Assembly: GCA_903845455.1 (NCBI GenBank)
Contig: CAIMXN010000292.1
Location: forward strand, 1-16,879
Length of the DNA: 16,879 nucleotides
Source: an uncultured beta proteobacterium
Lineage (GTDB): Bacteria; Pseudomonadota; Gammaproteobacteria; Burkholderiales; Burkholderiaceae
Direction: 5' to 3'
Shown here: positions 14,250 through 16,879 of the stretch, piece by piece
Layout: each line of letters opens with the position of its first letter
Position numbering within the stretch: the stretch's first letter is position 1
Notes under the pieces: generated by a model
The model's input: only the letters and a program-made list of their open reading frames with translations
Database searches by the model: none
What the model was told of the DNA's origin: nothing
Position numbers and translations under genes: made by a program

Positions 14250-15149
14250 ATGAAATTAGTTACCTATCTACAAAATACTCAACAGTGTTTAGGAATATTT
14301 GATCAGAAAAAAGGAATTTTAAATATTGTTGATGCTGGTAAAAAGCATTTGGGGAAAGATTTGCCAGTTGATATGTTGGCATTCATTGAGGCTGGACCAA
14401 GCGCATTGTCTGATGCAAAAAAATTACTGACGATCGCTGATGGCTGGATTGATCCAGGGACTATAAAAATACTTGCCCCAATCCCACAATACAAAAAGAA
14501 TATTTTTTGCGTCGGTAGAAATTACAAATTGCATATTGAGGAGGGGGCTAGAGCGCGAGGGGTGGAGCCGAGCTTTCCATCTGTGCCGGAATTTTTTTCA
14601 AAGCCGCCCTCTACAGTTATTGGCGATGGCGATGAAATACTTTGGGATAGTCGTTGTACGCAGCAATTAGATTATGAAATTGAGCTGGGGATCGTCATGG
14701 GCGTAAAAGCTAAAGACATTGCAGAGAAGGATGCCCTCAGTACTGTATTTGGCTATACCATAGTGAATGATGTCTCCGCGCGCGAAGTGCAAAAAGCGCA
14801 TGGCCAATGGTTTAAAGGCAAAAGTTTTGATACTTTTGCACCTATTGGCCCATACATTGTTACGGCCGACGAGTTTGCTAACCCAGCAGGCCATCAATTG
14901 GTCTTAAAGGTGAATGGCAAGATTCGTCAAAATTCAAATACTGCCGATATGCTATTCAGTTGTGCGCAAATCATTCAAAGTCTGAGTGCTGGTCTTACTC
15001 TAGAGCCTGGGGATACCATTGCAACAGGAACTCCTTCAGGTGTAGCGCTTGGAATGACTCCCCAAGGATGGTTAAAGGATGGTGATGTGGTGGAATTATT
15101 TATTGAGGGTATAGGGACTTTATCCAACACGGTTAAGAAAATTGCCTAA
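14250..15149 (+). CDS. Fumarylacetoacetate hydrolase (FAH) superfamily protein
   Basis: This 299-residue enzyme has the FAH metal site: Glu143 and Glu145 in LDYEIELGIVMG (140-151) and Asp174 in IVNDVSARE (171-179). It also has the ATGTPSGVALGM loop (258-269). Its N-terminal domain (1-80) differs from that of the protein at 158, which has a shorter N-terminal part and lacks the insertion around EGARARGVEPSFPSVPEFF. Relatives include acylpyruvases, 5-carboxymethyl-2-hydroxymuconate isomerases and 2-keto-4-pentenoate hydratases. It would cleave or isomerise a ring-fission product in the cytoplasm, which fits the VOC and cupin neighbours, but no product assignment is safe. The start has GAGGA at 14241-14245. 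It ends the unit, followed by a weak terminator-like hairpin. Confidence 0.92.
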   Translation: MKLVTYLQNTQQCLGIFDQKKGILNIVDAGKKHLGKDLPVDMLAFIEAGPSALSDAKKLLTIADGWIDPGTIKILAPIPQYKKNIFCVGRNYKLHIEEGARARGVEPSFPSVPEFFSKPPSTVIGDGDEILWDSRCTQQLDYEIELGIVMGVKAKDIAEKDALSTVFGYTIVNDVSAREVQKAHGQWFKGKSFDTFAPIGPYIVTADEFANPAGHQLVLKVNGKIRQNSNTADMLFSCAQIIQSLSAGLTLEPGDTIATGTPSGVALGMTPQGWLKDGDVVELFIEGIGTLSNTVKKIA

Positions 15150-15186
15150 CCTAAATTGTACGTGGAAAGCCGAGCACTAGAAAAGC

Positions 15187-15220
15187 AAACCCTCATCAGA
15201 AATGGTGAGAGTTTCATATT
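15187..15220 (+). terminator. Weak terminator-like hairpin after the second FAH gene
   Basis: AAAC (15187-15190) pairs with GTTT (15211-15214), and CTCATC (15192-15197) pairs with GGTGAG (15204-15209), with one C-A mismatch between them and a 6-base loop. CATATTTT follows, which is a poor T-tract. It probably marks the end of the Bug-VOC-Bug-FAH transcript. Confidence 0.4.
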
Positions 15221-15232
15221 TTCAGATTTACT

Positions 15233-15262
15233 TTGAACAATGATGAACGTTTGTTGTATACA
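15233..15262 (+). promoter_or_regulatory. Probable sigma-70 promoter of the ModA-like gene
   Basis: TTGAAC (15233-15238) and TATACA (15257-15262) are separated by 18 bp, about 40 bp upstream of the ATG. Both hexamers are close to consensus. The -10 lies in TGTATACA (15255-15262), an 8-bp palindrome. Confidence 0.5.
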
Positions 15263-15274
15263 CTACTGGTGTAT
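15258..15274. promoter_or_regulatory. Perfect 17-bp inverted repeat overlapping the -10, candidate operator
   Basis: ATACAC-N5-GTGTAT is a perfect 6-5-6 inverted repeat that covers most of the -10 hexamer and the probable transcript start. This is where a repressor would block transcription. The adjoining TGTATACA resembles sites of GntR-family (FCD group) regulators, but no regulator gene is in the window. Confidence 0.5.
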
Positions 15275-15302
15275 TTTAGCCACTAGTAAGCGAAGTATCT
15301 AA

Positions 15303-16097
15303 ATGAAACTACAGCTTACTCTCCAACGCCTAATGTGCTCGTGCTGCATTGGGTTGTTACCAATCAATCATGCTCTGGCATCCGATGTTACGGTCATGAT
15401 CTCAGCTGGTTTTTATGGGGTATATCACCAGCTTGTGCCCTTATTTGAGAGTAGTACAGGAAATAGGCTCATTACTATTCGAGGACCCTCTATCGGAGAT
15501 TCACCAGAGGCAATCCCTACGAGATTGAGTCAGGGGCAACAGGCTGATGTGGTGATCTTAGATGGCGAATCTGCAGAAAATTTGCGTAAGCGAGGATTGG
15601 TAAAGATAGATTCAATTACGGTGCTTGCACTATCTCAAATAGGTGCTGCAGTGAAGTTGGGCGCCCCTAAGCCCGACATTAGTTCTACTGAGGCCTTTCG
15701 AAATACTTTATTAAATGCAAAATCGATTGCCTATTCTGATAGTGGGAGTGGTACGTATATCGCCAATACGATGTTTAGTAAGCTTGGCATTGTGGAGCAG
15801 GTGAAAGGCAAGGCTTTTAAGGTGCGCGGCCCTCCTTCTGGTGAGGCGGTGGCTGCAGTAGTTGCGCGCGGTGAAGCTGAGATTGGTTTTCAGCAGGTCA
15901 GTGAAATCATTCATACTCCTGGTATAACTTATTTAGGCCCTATCCCCACAGACTTACAGCCCGGCTTTAGTTTTGCTGGTGGACTTACTGTTAACGCACG
16001 TCAACCAGAGGCTGGGGCAAGCTTGATTCGCTTCTTAAGCTCTCCTGGTGTTGTAGAAGTGATTTCGAAGGCTGGCTTGATTGCTGTAAAGCCGTGA
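15303..16097 (+). CDS. ModA-like periplasmic substrate-binding protein
   Basis: This 264-residue protein has a signal peptide ending in ALA (cleavage after residue 26), then a type II binding-protein fold: SAGFYGVYHQLVPLFE (34-49), ADVVILDG (81-88), IAYSDSGSGTYIA (142-154) and ARGEAEIGFQQVSEI (188-202). This is the SBP_bac_11 group, related to the molybdate receptor ModA. The usual ModA pattern is altered, and no ModB permease or ModC ATPase follows, so molybdate is not implied. The start has only a weak site (GAAG, 15292-15295). It has its own probable promoter and inverted repeat, and an amidase gene follows after 33 bases. The pair suggests binding of a small amide or carboxylate rather than an oxyanion. 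Confidence 0.85.
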   Translation: MKLQLTLQRLMCSCCIGLLPINHALASDVTVMISAGFYGVYHQLVPLFESSTGNRLITIRGPSIGDSPEAIPTRLSQGQQADVVILDGESAENLRKRGLVKIDSITVLALSQIGAAVKLGAPKPDISSTEAFRNTLLNAKSIAYSDSGSGTYIANTMFSKLGIVEQVKGKAFKVRGPPSGEAVAAVVARGEAEIGFQQVSEIIHTPGITYLGPIPTDLQPGFSFAGGLTVNARQPEAGASLIRFLSSPGVVEVISKAGLIAVKP

Positions 16098-16118
16098 GAG
16101 ACTTATTCCAATCGTGAT

Positions 16119-16124
16119 AAAGGA
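16119..16124 (+). promoter_or_regulatory. Ribosome binding site that fixes a TTG start for the amidase
   Basis: AAAGGA at 16119-16124 lies six bases before the TTG at 16131, an ideal spacing. No ATG occurs in frame until codon 102 (16434), well inside the conserved protein. Confidence 0.75.
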
Positions 16125-16130
16125 CATATT

Positions 16131-16879
16131 TTGAAAGCAACGCACTCTACTCATCAATTTTCTATAGAAGAGGCGACGATTGCAGATTTGCATCGGGCAA
16201 TTCAAGAGAAGAGGATAACCTGTGTACAGGTTGTTCAACAGTATCTCGCTCGGATTCAGCAATATAACGGCCCATCAAGTTTATTAGTGACAGAGAGCGG
16301 TCAAGATATAGAGTCCACAAAAGGCGTTGTGAGAGGTGGTAAAGCGATTTGCTTCGATCAAAAAACAATTCAAGCTAGTCAGTTGTTGCCTGACTTAGAT
16401 CAATATCAAGGCACTGCTTTAGAGTTTGGAAGGATGGACGCTACCGTCTCTGATCCTGGAGTGATGCAGCAGTTTGGCATGATTGTGGGCAAACCAAACT
16501 CGGGACAACTCAATGCCTTAGCAACTATCAATATACGTGGTGAACGTTCCGTTACTTGCCGTGGTGATTTTGATAGGCATCCTTCTTTAGGGCCTCTGCC
16601 AGAAGGTGCGCCAGCCGTCTGTGAAATCTTCCGACATTTTCCGGACGCCTTAGAGCAGGCAGCAGCATTGGATGAGCAGTATGGCAGTAATCCGAATTTA
16701 GAAGAAATGCCTTTATACGGTGTGACCTTCTCATTTAAGGATGCTTTCGATACAAAAGATATGAGATCAACCGGGGGTGCTGATGCAGCCTACGATATTG
16801 ATTTTCCTGCGCGTGATCATCTTTTGGTGGAGCAACTGCGAAAAAAAGGTGCCATTATTTTTGCAAAAGCAGTCATGAC
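16131..16879 (+). CDS. Amidase signature family enzyme, N-terminal part (runs off the window)
   Basis: The open frame from the TTG at 16131 to the window end gives 249 codons. Residues 13-45 are the usual amidase N-terminal helices (EEATIADLHRAI, QQYLARI). The core begins at LYGVTFSFKDAFDT (195-208), where Lys203 is the catalytic Lys of the Ser-Ser-Lys triad, then STGGADAAY (213-221) and EQLRKKGAIIFAK (234-246). The two catalytic Ser lie beyond the window. Between the helices and the core is an extra segment of roughly 110 residues (about 50-160) that contains GRMDATVSDPGVMQQFGM and LNALATINIRGERSV. Amidases without this segment reach the core within about 70 residues. It hydrolyses an amide or similar bond, substrate unknown. 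It follows the ModA-like gene by 33 bp and is probably co-transcribed with it. Confidence 0.88.
   Translation, partial: MKATHSTHQFSIEEATIADLHRAIQEKRITCVQVVQQYLARIQQYNGPSSLLVTESGQDIESTKGVVRGGKAICFDQKTIQASQLLPDLDQYQGTALEFGRMDATVSDPGVMQQFGMIVGKPNSGQLNALATINIRGERSVTCRGDFDRHPSLGPLPEGAPAVCEIFRHFPDALEQAAALDEQYGSNPNLEEMPLYGVTFSFKDAFDTKDMRSTGGADAAYDIDFPARDHLLVEQLRKKGAIIFAKAVM

Noticed and set aside
15303..16097. Assignment of the ModA-like protein as the molybdate receptor modA
   Set aside because: There is no modB or modC nearby, an amidase follows, and the usual ModA pattern is altered. Only the fold group is supported.
1..16879. Mobile element, CRISPR array, tRNA or integrase
   Set aside because: No transposase, terminal inverted repeats, regularly spaced repeats or tRNA-like fold was seen on either strand.

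Overview
The window looks like part of the chromosome of a low-GC member of the Burkholderiales, and Polynucleobacter (Burkholderiaceae) fits best. The reasons are AT-rich but well-ordered coding DNA, three Bug-type (tripartite tricarboxylate transporter, TTT) receptors without their membrane partners, and a liv-type ABC operon next to FAH-family and amidohydrolase genes. The genus is an inference from gene content and was not tested by any search. I see no rRNA, tRNA, CRISPR array, transposase, integrase or recognisable regulator gene.

Region 1 (1-6561, plus strand) is an uptake-and-catabolism operon. After the tail of an unknown gene come an FAH-superfamily hydrolase/isomerase, a periplasmic binding protein, two LivH/LivM-type permeases, two LivG/LivF-type ATPases and a class II aldolase/adducin-family enzyme. 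The binding-protein and permease genes are separated by a strong hairpin with a T-tract that ends at the permease start codon, probably an attenuator that favours the binding protein. The substrate is probably an organic or aromatic acid; branched-chain amino acids are not implied by the enzymes beside it.

Region 2 (6562-7562) holds a 5'-truncated outer-membrane beta-barrel gene, probably a remnant, and a small four-helix membrane protein of unknown function.

Region 3 (7563-11430, minus strand) reads cupin, Bug receptor, twin-arginine-signal amidohydrolase, outer-membrane beta-barrel protein. The first three look co-transcribed, again with a hairpin and T-tract after the receptor gene. A 175-bp divergent spacer (11431-11605) carrying a near-perfect 19-bp palindrome separates it from region 4.

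Region 4 (11606-15149, plus strand) reads Bug receptor, VOC-fold protein, second closely similar Bug receptor, second FAH-family enzyme. Together, regions 3 and 4 look like a divergent catabolic island for a small carboxylated, possibly aromatic, compound: receptors, a decarboxylase/hydrolase-type amidohydrolase, two dioxygenase-like folds (cupin and VOC) and a C-C-bond hydrolase.

Region 5 (15150-16879, plus strand) has a promoter/operator region, a ModA-like binding protein with no ModB/ModC beside it, and the first 249 codons of an amidase that starts at TTG and runs off the window.
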